8,784 bases of DNA, from NCBI GenBank assembly GCA_015767355.1, contig JADWMH010000080.1, positions 1 to 8,784 on the forward strand, given 5' to 3'. Made by a program: the position numbers and the translations under genes. This document shows, in pieces, positions 1 to 5,573 of the stretch. Within the stretch, counting starts at the first letter, position 1, and every line of letters begins with the position of its first letter. The notes under the pieces were generated by a model. The model was given only the letters and a program-made list of their open reading frames with translations. It did not search any database and was not told where the DNA came from. This DNA comes from Gammaproteobacteria bacterium. GTDB lineage: Bacteria; Pseudomonadota; Gammaproteobacteria; Chromatiales; Chromatiaceae.

Positions 1-93
1 GCGATGGACCAGATGAAGGAGACGAGTTTGTTATGGGATGCGTGGTTCATTAATAGCTTCTATGTAGCCAGCTGAATAGTTAGGATGAGGCAT

Positions 94-384
94 TTATTGG
101 AATAACGATTCCAGATTCCGATATGCACTCAGAACCCGGATCAAGTCTATGCCGTCATCGATAGCCTGGTAGAAGAGAATATAATTTCCCACGGGAAAAC
201 TGCGAATTCCCGGCAGTAGTTCTTCCCTTGTTGTTCCGATTTCCGGATTTTCGGCCAGCCTCCAGGCCGTTTCACCCAGTTGGTCGATCCATGCATCTGC
301 AGCATCAGGATTGTCCCGGGCGATATAGCACCAGATATCCAGTAGATCCTCTTCTGCCTGTGGGCGTTTAAGAAGCCGGGGCAT
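94..384 (-). CDS. parE: ParE/RelE-family toxin of a type II toxin-antitoxin pair
   Basis: A 96-residue protein of the usual length for RelE/ParE toxins. The N-terminal part (about residues 8-45) would form the two-helix hairpin, with the family-typical acidic 'AEEDLLDIWCYIA' stretch. The C-terminal sheet carries 'GIRSFPVGNYILFY' (59-72) and 'DLIRVLSAYRN' (80-90), matching the family pattern of Arg, then Gly-x-Tyr-x-(I/L)-x-Tyr, then I-x-R-V-L. It starts only 5 bases after the stop codon of the antitoxin gene, so translation is probably coupled. ParE proteins of this kind usually inhibit DNA gyrase, while RelE relatives cut mRNA. The sequence resembles ParE more, but the target cannot be read from sequence alone. 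The reading frame is intact with no sign of decay. Confidence 0.88.
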   Translation of the reverse strand: MPRLLKRPQAEEDLLDIWCYIARDNPDAADAWIDQLGETAWRLAENPEIGTTREELLPGIRSFPVGNYILFYQAIDDGIDLIRVLSAYRNLESLFQ

Positions 385-389
385 GCGAT

Positions 390-629
390 CTATTTCTGCG
401 AAGCCAGTCGTTTTCTACCCTGGCGCTTGATCGCTTCGATATCCAGTAGCGTGGATTTTCCGCTACCAATACCTTGCTGCAGATCGGCCTGCAACTTGTT
501 TATCTGGCTGCCCCGATCTTCTAGCAACCTCAGAGCATCCCGAATTAATTCACTGGCCGAGTGATAGCGTCCGGATTCAAGCTGGCATTTGATGAATTCA
601 TCAAAATGCGGTGTAAGAGAGACATTCAT
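390..629 (-). CDS. parD: ParD-family ribbon-helix-helix antitoxin
   Basis: A 79-residue protein with the ParD layout. 'MNVSLTP' forms the DNA-binding beta strand, then two helices (about 8-19 and 24-38) contain 'ESGRYHSASELIRDALRLLED', shown here in parts: the ESGRY turn, the SASE helix cap and the RDALRLLE helix. The C-terminal region (about 45-79), ending in 'LDIEAIKRQGRKRL', should be the flexible segment that wraps the toxin. The frame is open further upstream to a TTG at 647. I chose the ATG at 629 because the family begins with MNVSL and because a GGAGG ribosome site (635-639) lies 5 bases before it. It is first in the operon. As in other ParD proteins it probably represses its own promoter by binding the palindrome just upstream, and neutralises the toxin encoded next to it. 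Confidence 0.9.
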   Translation of the reverse strand: MNVSLTPHFDEFIKCQLESGRYHSASELIRDALRLLEDRGSQINKLQADLQQGIGSGKSTLLDIEAIKRQGRKRLASQK

Positions 630-637
630 ACCAACCT

Positions 638-660
638 CCAATAACAATTATTGTTATTGG
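638..660. promoter_or_regulatory. Palindromic operator of the parDE operon
   Basis: A perfect inverted repeat with two 11-base arms (CCAATAACAAT and ATTGTTATTGG) around a single central base. It covers the expected transcription start and shares two bases with the GGAGG ribosome site of parD (635-639). Ribbon-helix-helix antitoxins usually bind such palindromes for autoregulation, so ParD or the ParD-ParE complex is the likely ligand (inference). Binding here would block RNA polymerase, and in RNA the same arms could also pair and partly hide the ribosome site. Confidence 0.75.
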
Positions 661-661
661 G

Positions 662-689
662 ATAGTACGCTGATCATTCGGCTTGTCAA
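662..689 (-). promoter_or_regulatory. sigma70-type promoter of parDE
   Basis: Read on the minus strand, a perfect -35 TTGACA (684-689) is followed after 16 bases by TACTAT (662-667, 4 of 6 matches to TATAAT). The predicted start near 655 lies inside the palindrome, giving a leader of about 26 bases before the ATG at 629. The agreement of promoter, operator and ribosome site supports the call. Confidence 0.65.
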
Positions 690-762
690 ACCTTCACAGA
701 GACCTATTCAAACCATGGATTGATGTTCCTCGTCCCCATGTGAGAATGCATATTCTGGTATG

Positions 763-788
763 GGTTGCCACGCTGGAGCGAGGGAACC
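763..788. repeat. Imperfect hairpin repeat, 12-base arms
   Basis: GGTTGCCACGCT (763-774) and AGCGAGGGAACC (777-788) are inverted copies with 10 of 12 matching pairs and a 2-base loop. The sequence resembles a decayed form of the 'GTTCCCACGCTGGAGCGTGGGAACGA' class of intergenic repeats (recalled family form, given here only as a type). It is probably non-coding and may form an RNA stem-loop if transcribed. Confidence 0.5.
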
Positions 789-789
789 A

Positions 790-824
790 GATTGCCGCGT
801 CGTTCCCACTCCTCGCAATGACAG
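790..824. repeat. Intergenic repeat of the 'TGTCATTGCGAGGAG' type
   Basis: Read on the minus strand, this stretch begins TGTCATTGCGAGGAG and ends near GCGGCAATCTG, with GCAAT/ATTGC ends (815-819 and 791-795) as short inverted arms. Repeats of this form recur between genes in many unrelated bacterial genomes. Their role is unknown. When translated they produce spurious small proteins containing 'LSLRGVGTTRQSGS'. Confidence 0.5.
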
Positions 825-831
825 GTAACAC

Positions 832-864
832 GTAGGGCGGCGTAAGCGGAGCGCACCCCGCCAT
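832..864. repeat. Intergenic repeat of the 'GTAGGGCGG...CCGCC' type
   Basis: GTAGGGCGG followed by GTAAGCGGAGCGCACC and CCGCCA matches a common proteobacterial intergenic repeat. GGCGG (836-840) can pair with CCGCC (858-862), with the GT/AC pair just inside extending the stem across a mismatch. It sits only 8 bases beyond the previous repeat, so 763-864 is a run of three unrelated repeat types. The remaining bases from 865 to 935 show no gene. Confidence 0.5.
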
Positions 865-925
865 TTTGCGGCGCCATGTGCAAACTTATTGTCGCCCTGC
901 GGCCTCGTTATCATCTCGAACGACT

Positions 926-956
926 GTGAGAGATCTCACGCCTGCTTTTTCAGGCG
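926..956 (-). other. Stem-loops at the 3' end of the GTPase operon
   Basis: Two small inverted repeats lie at the end of the downstream GTPase gene. CGCCTG/CAGGCG (939-944 and 951-956) has a 6-base loop and uses the last sense codons. GTGAGA/TCTCAC (926-931 and 934-939) spans the stop codon but leaves only 2 bases for a loop. Neither is followed by a run of U in the operon's direction, so a classical terminator is not shown. They may mark or protect the mRNA end. Confidence 0.25.
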
Positions 957-2261
957 CTGGCGTATATCCGCTTTTGCTTCAGCCAGCAGTGTGTCACGGT
1001 CGATGGAGTCGAGAATCTCCGTGACGACCAGTTTTGGCCCGCCTTCACCCCAGGATTTTCCCTGCGCCAGGTAGCGTTCGGCAACCTGTCCGACGATATA
1101 GGTGCTGTAGTAGGCCAGCACCCCCTGGGCGGTGCCGGTAAGGACGGCAGAGAGTCCGCCGGTGCCGAATTTCAATGCCGACGAGAGCAGGTTCACCAGC
1201 CACACGGTTCCCATCAACAGCGCCATCTGCGCGCCGATTACCATCACCAGCTCTTTTGCCTCACTCCGATTGAGCGGCAGTCCATAGAGCCTGGAGAGGT
1301 GCACGATCATGCTGGCATCGACCACGGCTGCGGCAACCAGGTCCGCAATTGGAATCGGATTGAGGGCAACCGCCACACCCTTGGCGATGCAGTAGGTGCG
1401 AATCATCTGCGCACCCAGGTGATGTTTGGCCTGCATGATGCGGGCGCCGATCTGATCACCGATATCACTGGCGAACAGCGTGGCGTTGACGGCCGCCAGG
1501 GATTTCCCCTCTTTCTCGAGGATTTGCCACAGGCGCGTACGCACGGCTTCGACATCCACCTCCGGCTGCCGGGTGGTCTCGGTCTCGCTGCCATCCTCAG
1601 CAACGTGGATGATGATCTGTCGTGAGGGATCCGCCGAGGCGGTCACGATATCCTCTTCATTGACCAATCCCGAGGTATGCCGCTGCAGCGATTCGACAAT
1701 CTCCTGCTGCTGCTGCAGCGTATAGCGGTCGATCTTGTTGAAGATCAGCAGCACCGGCAGATGGCGATCTTCAAGCAGCTGCAGCGCATTGCGCTCCGTT
1801 GCGGTCAGATCGCCATCGACGACAAACAGCACCAGGTCGGCCCTGCCCGCCACTTCTGCAGCAAGACGTTCACGCGCCTCACCCTCGACCTCGTTGATGC
1901 CGGGGGTATCCATCAACAGCACATTGCCATCCCGGTATTCGCTCCACTGGCCCATCGCCACTTCACGGGTCTCGCCATGGAGTGGACTCGTCGCGAAGCG
2001 GGTCTGAGCCAGCAGCGCATTCAGCAGCGCCGATTTACCGACGCTAACGCGGCCGAATACGGCGATATGGATCTCCTCCTGCTCCAGTTTTCTGAGCAGG
2101 AGTTCAAGCTGCTGGTAGTCGCCGGCCAGCTCTTCACGCACAGATTCAGGCACACGCGGATCTTCAAGCAGCTCGCGCAGGCTTTCGCGTGCAAGCTGCA
2201 GATGATCGTCGCCGCTGTTGCTCTCGTTAGTCGCGGAGCTGTTTGATGGCCATTTTGGCAT
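936..2261 (-). CDS. Era-like GTPase with C-terminal DUF697-like domain
   Basis: A 441-residue protein from the chosen start. An N-terminal helical region (about 20-62) precedes a GTPase domain with every main motif: P-loop GRVSVGKS (70-77), G3 DTPG (118-121), canonical G4 NKID (175-178) and a G5-like TASA (207-210). A helical linker follows, then hydrophobic segments from about 290 to 400 including 'LNPIPIADLVAAAVVDASMI', as in DUF697/YcjF-like proteins, which suggests membrane association. The frame is open upstream to 2369, but that would give a 143-base overlap with the preceding gene and a prefix unlike the family. The ATG at 2261 leaves a 35-base overlap. No strong ribosome site precedes it, which fits coupled translation. 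Its substrate or process is unknown; related GTPases are linked to membrane stress or remodelling (inference). It is a paralogue of the gene upstream. Confidence 0.85.
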   Translation of the reverse strand: MPKWPSNSSATNESNSGDDHLQLARESLRELLEDPRVPESVREELAGDYQQLELLLRKLEQEEIHIAVFGRVSVGKSALLNALLAQTRFATSPLHGETREVAMGQWSEYRDGNVLLMDTPGINEVEGEARERLAAEVAGRADLVLFVVDGDLTATERNALQLLEDRHLPVLLIFNKIDRYTLQQQQEIVESLQRHTSGLVNEEDIVTASADPSRQIIIHVAEDGSETETTRQPEVDVEAVRTRLWQILEKEGKSLAAVNATLFASDIGDQIGARIMQAKHHLGAQMIRTYCIAKGVAVALNPIPIADLVAAAVVDASMIVHLSRLYGLPLNRSEAKELVMVIGAQMALLMGTVWLVNLLSSALKFGTGGLSAVLTGTAQGVLAYYSTYIVGQVAERYLAQGKSWGEGGPKLVVTEILDSIDRDTLLAEAKADIRQRLKKQA

Positions 2262-3696
2262 AGCGTCTTGCAGACGCTTCCAGATCGTCACCCAGGTGTT
2301 CCTTAAAGAGTTGTGAAGCAACCAGTGGGCGCAGTTCGCCACGTGACTGCAGGGAGCTGGCGACGGCATGCCCCAGCGTGTTGAAGATCATGCCATAGGC
2401 GACAGCATGCAGTAGGCCCCCTGTCAGAGTGCCGACTCCGGGAAAAGCCTTGAGGCCGTTGCCGGCAATCGCCAGGATCAAGGTCATGGTCTTGCCGACA
2501 TGCTTTTGCACCAGCTCGATCAGCAGATCAGTATCCGCCTCGCGCGCCGGGACTTCGTAGAGCGTGGACAACGCCTTGATCATGCGGGTCGCGAGGAAAC
2601 CCTGTATGAGCAGATCCGTGCCGGGAGCAACAGCCGCCATGGCGCCGACCACGGCTCTTTTGGTGTAGGTGGAGACCACCTTTTCCGCCTGCACGGCGCG
2701 CTCTTCATTGATAGCAATATTCAGTTTGTTCTGCGCCAGCACAAACACCGCAGAATCCCGCAGCTCATCGAGGACCAAGCCATGGGTGTCGATGATCTGC
2801 TGCAGCGCCGCTGCGAGTCTTTCCACCCGCGGAGGACGTGGGCGCATCACCCGCTCCTCACTGCCGTCGGGCAGCTGGCGTATCACCAGCTCCTCACCAC
2901 TGGCCGTCACGTCCACCACCACGAGATCAGCAAAGCGCGCCTGAATGGAGTCATGCAGCAGCTGCAGATCCTCCCCGCTAAACCACTCGGCCTTGTTGAT
3001 GACCAGCAGCAGTGGTTTTTTCAACTCCTGCAGCCAGCTCATGGCATCATATTCGGTGCGCGTGAGATCGCCATTAGTCACAAAGATGACGATATGGCTG
3101 CGCTGCGCCTCATCGGCGGCAACCTGGTCGAGACTGCCCTGCGCTTCATTGAGCCCCGGCATATCGGTGAGCACCAGCTCATCCCCTGCTGCGCTCTGCC
3201 AGTGGTACTCGTTGATCTCCCGGGTGCTGCCTCCACGCGCTGAGATCTCAACCTGTGCATCGGGAAGCAACGCCTTGATCAGCGTTGACTTGCCGCTGCT
3301 GATCTCGCCAAACAGGGCGATGTGAATGACACCAGCCTCCTGGCGGTGCTGCAATTTTTTCAGCTCCTGCTCGACCCTGGCGGTGCTGACGCCCTGCTCT
3401 TGCGCCTGCAGCAGTTGCTTCTCAAGCTCTTCCCGGGTAAGCGGCCGCTCCACTGCCGATTCAGCCAATCTTTTTCTGGATGGACGCAGCAACCACCACA
3501 GCGCTGCCGCAGTGACTATGAGCAGCAGAAGAATGACAGCAAGATAGAGCAGCATGACCCAGGCGGGCTGCGCATCGAGCTGTTGCACCAGCTGCAGAAA
3601 GGCCCCTGTCACCCACGTCACCAGCAGTATTGCCAGCAGCAGAAGCAGCAGTAATGCAGCGATCATCGCGATTTTCAGTTGTCGTTTAACAGCCAT
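2227..3696 (-). CDS. Membrane-anchored GTPase with DUF697-like domain
   Basis: A 489-residue protein, first gene of the GTPase pair. Two transmembrane helices (about 9-31 and 46-70) form an N-terminal hairpin, then a charged coiled-coil-like stretch (about 76-120). The GTPase domain has P-loop GEISSGKS (130-137), G3 DMPG (178-181), a variant G4 NKAE (234-237) and a G5-like TAS (264-266). The C-terminal part (about 345-455), with 'VAPGTDLLIQGFLATRMI', corresponds to the DUF697-like region of its neighbour. The G4 Asp that normally reads the guanine ring is replaced by Glu, so nucleotide preference may differ. The stop codon lies inside the next gene, so the two are very probably co-expressed, perhaps as a complex at the inner membrane (inference). 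The ATG at 3696 directly precedes the hydrophobic helix; no clear Shine-Dalgarno site is seen. Confidence 0.85.
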   Translation of the reverse strand: MAVKRQLKIAMIAALLLLLLLAILLVTWVTGAFLQLVQQLDAQPAWVMLLYLAVILLLLIVTAAALWWLLRPSRKRLAESAVERPLTREELEKQLLQAQEQGVSTARVEQELKKLQHRQEAGVIHIALFGEISSGKSTLIKALLPDAQVEISARGGSTREINEYHWQSAAGDELVLTDMPGLNEAQGSLDQVAADEAQRSHIVIFVTNGDLTRTEYDAMSWLQELKKPLLLVINKAEWFSGEDLQLLHDSIQARFADLVVVDVTASGEELVIRQLPDGSEERVMRPRPPRVERLAAALQQIIDTHGLVLDELRDSAVFVLAQNKLNIAINEERAVQAEKVVSTYTKRAVVGAMAAVAPGTDLLIQGFLATRMIKALSTLYEVPAREADTDLLIELVQKHVGKTMTLILAIAGNGLKAFPGVGTLTGGLLHAVAYGMIFNTLGHAVASSLQSRGELRPLVASQLFKEHLGDDLEASARRYAKMAIKQLRD

Positions 3697-3715
3697 ATGT
3701 CATTGATCGGATTTC

Positions 3716-3738
3716 TTATCCACAGACCCTGTGGATAA
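3716..3738. promoter_or_regulatory. Paired inverted DnaA-box sequences in the GTPase leader
   Basis: TTATCCACAG (3716-3725) and CTGTGGATAA (3729-3738) are perfect inverted copies separated by 3 bases. Each contains TTATCCACA, an exact match to the E. coli DnaA-box consensus, in opposite orientation. The element ends 19 bases before the GTPase start codon. It may bind DnaA and so link expression to replication, or act in the mRNA as a 10-pair stem with a 3-base loop close to the start. A third similar site, TTTTCCACA read on the minus strand (3922-3930), has one mismatch. Confidence 0.55.
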
Positions 3739-3798
3739 CTCTGTTGAAAGCTTCTGTAATTTTGCCTCGGAGCGCGCTATTTACTAGCTCCTGCTTAG

Positions 3799-3903
3799 AT
3801 TGTGTTTTTTTTATACAATATCACTGTTTTTGTTATTTTTCAGTTTGTTACAGTGTATATTTATTGTTTTATATGTGATTTTTCATCTAACTGTCACATT
3901 TTC
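3799..3903. other. AT-rich intergenic island
   Basis: Between 3801 and 3900 only 22 of 100 bases are G or C, against clearly GC-rich flanking genes. It contains T-runs, the inverted pair CACTGT/ACAGTG (3822-3827 and 3850-3855) and ATGTGA/TCACAT (3873-3878 and 3894-3899). Open frames crossing it are low-complexity hydrophobic strings starting from TTG and are not believable genes. The likely role is promoter and upstream activating DNA for the GTPase genes. A DNA-unwinding role next to the DnaA boxes is the more speculative alternative. Confidence 0.55.
3868..3897 (-). promoter_or_regulatory. Candidate promoter of the GTPase pair
   Basis: On the minus strand GTGACA (3892-3897, 5 of 6 to TTGACA) is followed after 18 bases by TATAAA (3868-3873, 5 of 6 to TATAAT). 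Transcription would start near 3861, giving a leader of about 165 bases that includes the DnaA-box hairpin. A second TATAAA at 3810-3815 lacks a good -35. In AT-rich DNA such matches arise easily, so confidence is modest. Confidence 0.35.
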
Positions 3904-3940
3904 ACTCCCGGCAAGCGTGCTTGTGGAAAAGATGCATTTC

Positions 3941-3956
3941 GCGGCCAGATGGCCGC
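3941..3956. repeat. REP-like hairpin touching the hyuB-like stop codon
   Basis: GCGGCCA (3941-3947) and TGGCCGC (3950-3956) are perfect inverted arms around two bases. Read on the minus strand the context is GTAGGAGCGGCCA...TGGCCGCGA, the form of a common gammaproteobacterial REP element. The conserved 'GTAG' head contains the TAG stop codon (3959-3961) of the gene it follows. Such hairpins often stabilise mRNA 3' ends. No U-run follows, so simple termination is not shown. Confidence 0.6.
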
Positions 3957-3958
3957 TC

Positions 3959-5503
3959 CTACGCTTTCCCATAGCCGCCACCTCCGGGGGTTTCAATACT
4001 CAGGTTATCGCCGGCATCAACATGCAGGTGGCATTTAGCCGGTAGTTCGCTGCCATTTAGCAAATTCCTTCCCCTGCCGCCGGGTTCACCTCCATGCAGA
4101 CCCCAGGGCGCATGTGTCCGCCGCTCCGTCAACAGGGTCAACTGTGCCGCCTGCAGAAATTTCCAGCTGCGCATCAGCCCATCCCCACCCCGGTGCTTGC
4201 CTGCGCCGCCTGATCCATTACGAATCGCATACTTTGTAATCTGCAGCGGAAACAGCGACTCGATCACCTCGATCGGCGTATTCAGCGTGTTGGTCATGTG
4301 CGTCTGCACTGCAGAAAGTCCGTGGTAAGCAGCCCCGGCCCCCATACCGCCGCCGATGGTCTCATAATAGTCCCACACCCTATCATGATCCGAGCCCATC
4401 GCAAGATTATTCATGCTGCCGTGGCTGGCGGCAGGAATGCGATCAGGAATCGCCTGCGCCAGCGCCCCCATCACGACATCCACCACACGGGTGCTGGTTT
4501 CGACATTACCGGCCGCCACGGCCGCCGGTCGCCGCGCATTCAACAGCGTTCCCGGCGGCGCCTTGATTTCAATGGGACGAAAAATTCCGGCGCAGGCAGG
4601 CGTCTGTTTCGGCATCAGGCAGCGAAACACGTAGTAGGCAGCAGCAGCTGTTACCGACAGCGGACAATTGATATTGCCGGCAACCTGCAGCGCCGTTCCA
4701 CTGAAATCCAGCAGGCAGCGATCACCTTCCACAGTCACGGCAACCCGGATCGGAATATCCCGCGTACCCTGACCATCATCATCCATGACATCCTCGAAAT
4801 TGTAGAGACCGTCCGGAATCTCGCGCAGCATCCGGCGCGACAGCCGTTCGCCGTAAGCATTGAGTGCGTCGATGCCTCTCTGGAAGGCATCTGCGCCAGC
4901 ACTCCCTGCAGTCTGACTGATGAAGAGACTCAGGCGCTCAACACCTGCGTGGTTGGCGCTGATCTGCGCATTGAAATCGCCCAGAGACTCGATCGGATTG
5001 CGCGTCGCAGTGATAAGGCGCTCACGGATATGCTCCTGCCAACACCCGGCCTTCAACAGGTAGTCAGGCTGCAGAATGAGCCCCTCCTGCTGCAGGGAGT
5101 TCGACAGTGGCATGGAACCTGGCGAATCGGCGCCGATATCTGCATGGTGAGCACGGTTGGCAACATACGCCTGCAGTACACCACCGACAAATACCGGGGC
5201 CACCAAGGTCACATCCGGCAGGTGGGTTCCGCCGTGAAAGGGATCGTTGAAGACGACCATGTCACCCTGCCGCCACTCCAGACTGTCGATGACATCACGC
5301 ATTGCATAGGCCATGCTGCCGAGGTGCACCGGGATATGCGCAGCCTGCGCGCACAGGTCTCCATTGAGATCAAAAATCGCACAGGAGAAATCAAGCCTGT
5401 CGCGAATATTGGGAGAGAAGGCGGTGCGCTGCAGCACCACACCCATTTCGTCGCAAACGGCATTCAGGCGGCTGGAGAAGAGTGTCAGTTCAATTGCGTT
5501 CAT
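3959..5503 (-). CDS. Hydantoinase B/oxoprolinase-family protein
   Basis: A 514-residue protein, a normal length for HyuB-type subunits. Hallmarks occur in order: 'DFSCAIFDLNGDL' (38-50), NDPFHGGTHLPD (86-97), AHHADIG (118-124) followed by SPGSMP, a glycine-rich GGGMGAGA (384-391), GGAGKHRGG (432-440) and the terminal TPGGGGYG (505-512). Family members open cyclic amides (N-methylhydantoin, 5-oxoproline) or, as subunits of acetone or acetophenone carboxylases, take part in ATP- and bicarbonate-dependent carboxylation. The substrate cannot be read here. A HyuA partner, normally adjacent, is absent from this window. I chose ATG 5503, which starts at the family-like 'MNAIELTLF'; the frame stays open to a TTG at 5545. 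No Shine-Dalgarno site precedes the ATG, and a TATATT (5512-5517) close upstream hints at a very short leader. It is divergent from the LCIB-like gene. Confidence 0.85.
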   Translation of the reverse strand: MNAIELTLFSSRLNAVCDEMGVVLQRTAFSPNIRDRLDFSCAIFDLNGDLCAQAAHIPVHLGSMAYAMRDVIDSLEWRQGDMVVFNDPFHGGTHLPDVTLVAPVFVGGVLQAYVANRAHHADIGADSPGSMPLSNSLQQEGLILQPDYLLKAGCWQEHIRERLITATRNPIESLGDFNAQISANHAGVERLSLFISQTAGSAGADAFQRGIDALNAYGERLSRRMLREIPDGLYNFEDVMDDDGQGTRDIPIRVAVTVEGDRCLLDFSGTALQVAGNINCPLSVTAAAAYYVFRCLMPKQTPACAGIFRPIEIKAPPGTLLNARRPAAVAAGNVETSTRVVDVVMGALAQAIPDRIPAASHGSMNNLAMGSDHDRVWDYYETIGGGMGAGAAYHGLSAVQTHMTNTLNTPIEVIESLFPLQITKYAIRNGSGGAGKHRGGDGLMRSWKFLQAAQLTLLTERRTHAPWGLHGGEPGGRGRNLLNGSELPAKCHLHVDAGDNLSIETPGGGGYGKA

Positions 5504-5573
5504 ACATTGACAATATACCAGCAATCTGGGATGTTGAATAACCAAGCCGATGTATTTCTGAGAGGATTAAAAC
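5504..5573. promoter_or_regulatory. Shared divergent control region
   Basis: This 70-base gap must hold the start signals of both flanking genes. On the plus strand a perfect TTGACA (5507-5512) is seen, but the hexamer 17 bases on, GATGTT (5530-5535), is a weak -10. On the minus strand TATATT (5512-5517) could be a -10 for the HyuB-like gene, only about 9 bases from its ATG and without a convincing -35. The two elements overlap, so the promoters would compete for polymerase. Confidence 0.3.
5561..5566 (+). promoter_or_regulatory. Ribosome binding site of the LCIB-like gene
   Basis: AGAGGA lies 7 bases before the ATG at 5574. It selects this ATG over the in-frame internal ones (codons 5 and 14). 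Confidence 0.6.

Noticed and set aside
1..75. Possible 3' end of a plus-strand gene entering from the left
   Set aside because: Frame 1 is open for 24 codons to a TGA at 73-75, and another frame is open to 51. Too short to choose or to identify.
447..470. GSGKST in ParD, resembling a P-loop
   Set aside because: The first Gly of GxxxxGKS is not in place, and the stretch lies in the flexible toxin-binding part of a ribbon-helix-helix antitoxin. A chance match.
708..914. Open frame of 68 codons on the minus strand
   Set aside because: It runs entirely through intergenic repeats and gives the known type of spurious peptide (LSLRGVGTTRQSGS). No ribosome site and no family resemblance.
3697..3958. 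Chromosomal replication origin
   Set aside because: DnaA boxes and AT-rich DNA are present, but there is no ordered box cluster and no dnaA, dnaN, gidA/mnmG or rpmH nearby. Kept only as a speculative finding.
3800..4045. Hydrophobic small protein from the AT-rich island
   Set aside because: Starts at TTG without a ribosome site, is low-complexity Phe/Leu from T-runs, and continues antisense into the HyuB-like gene.
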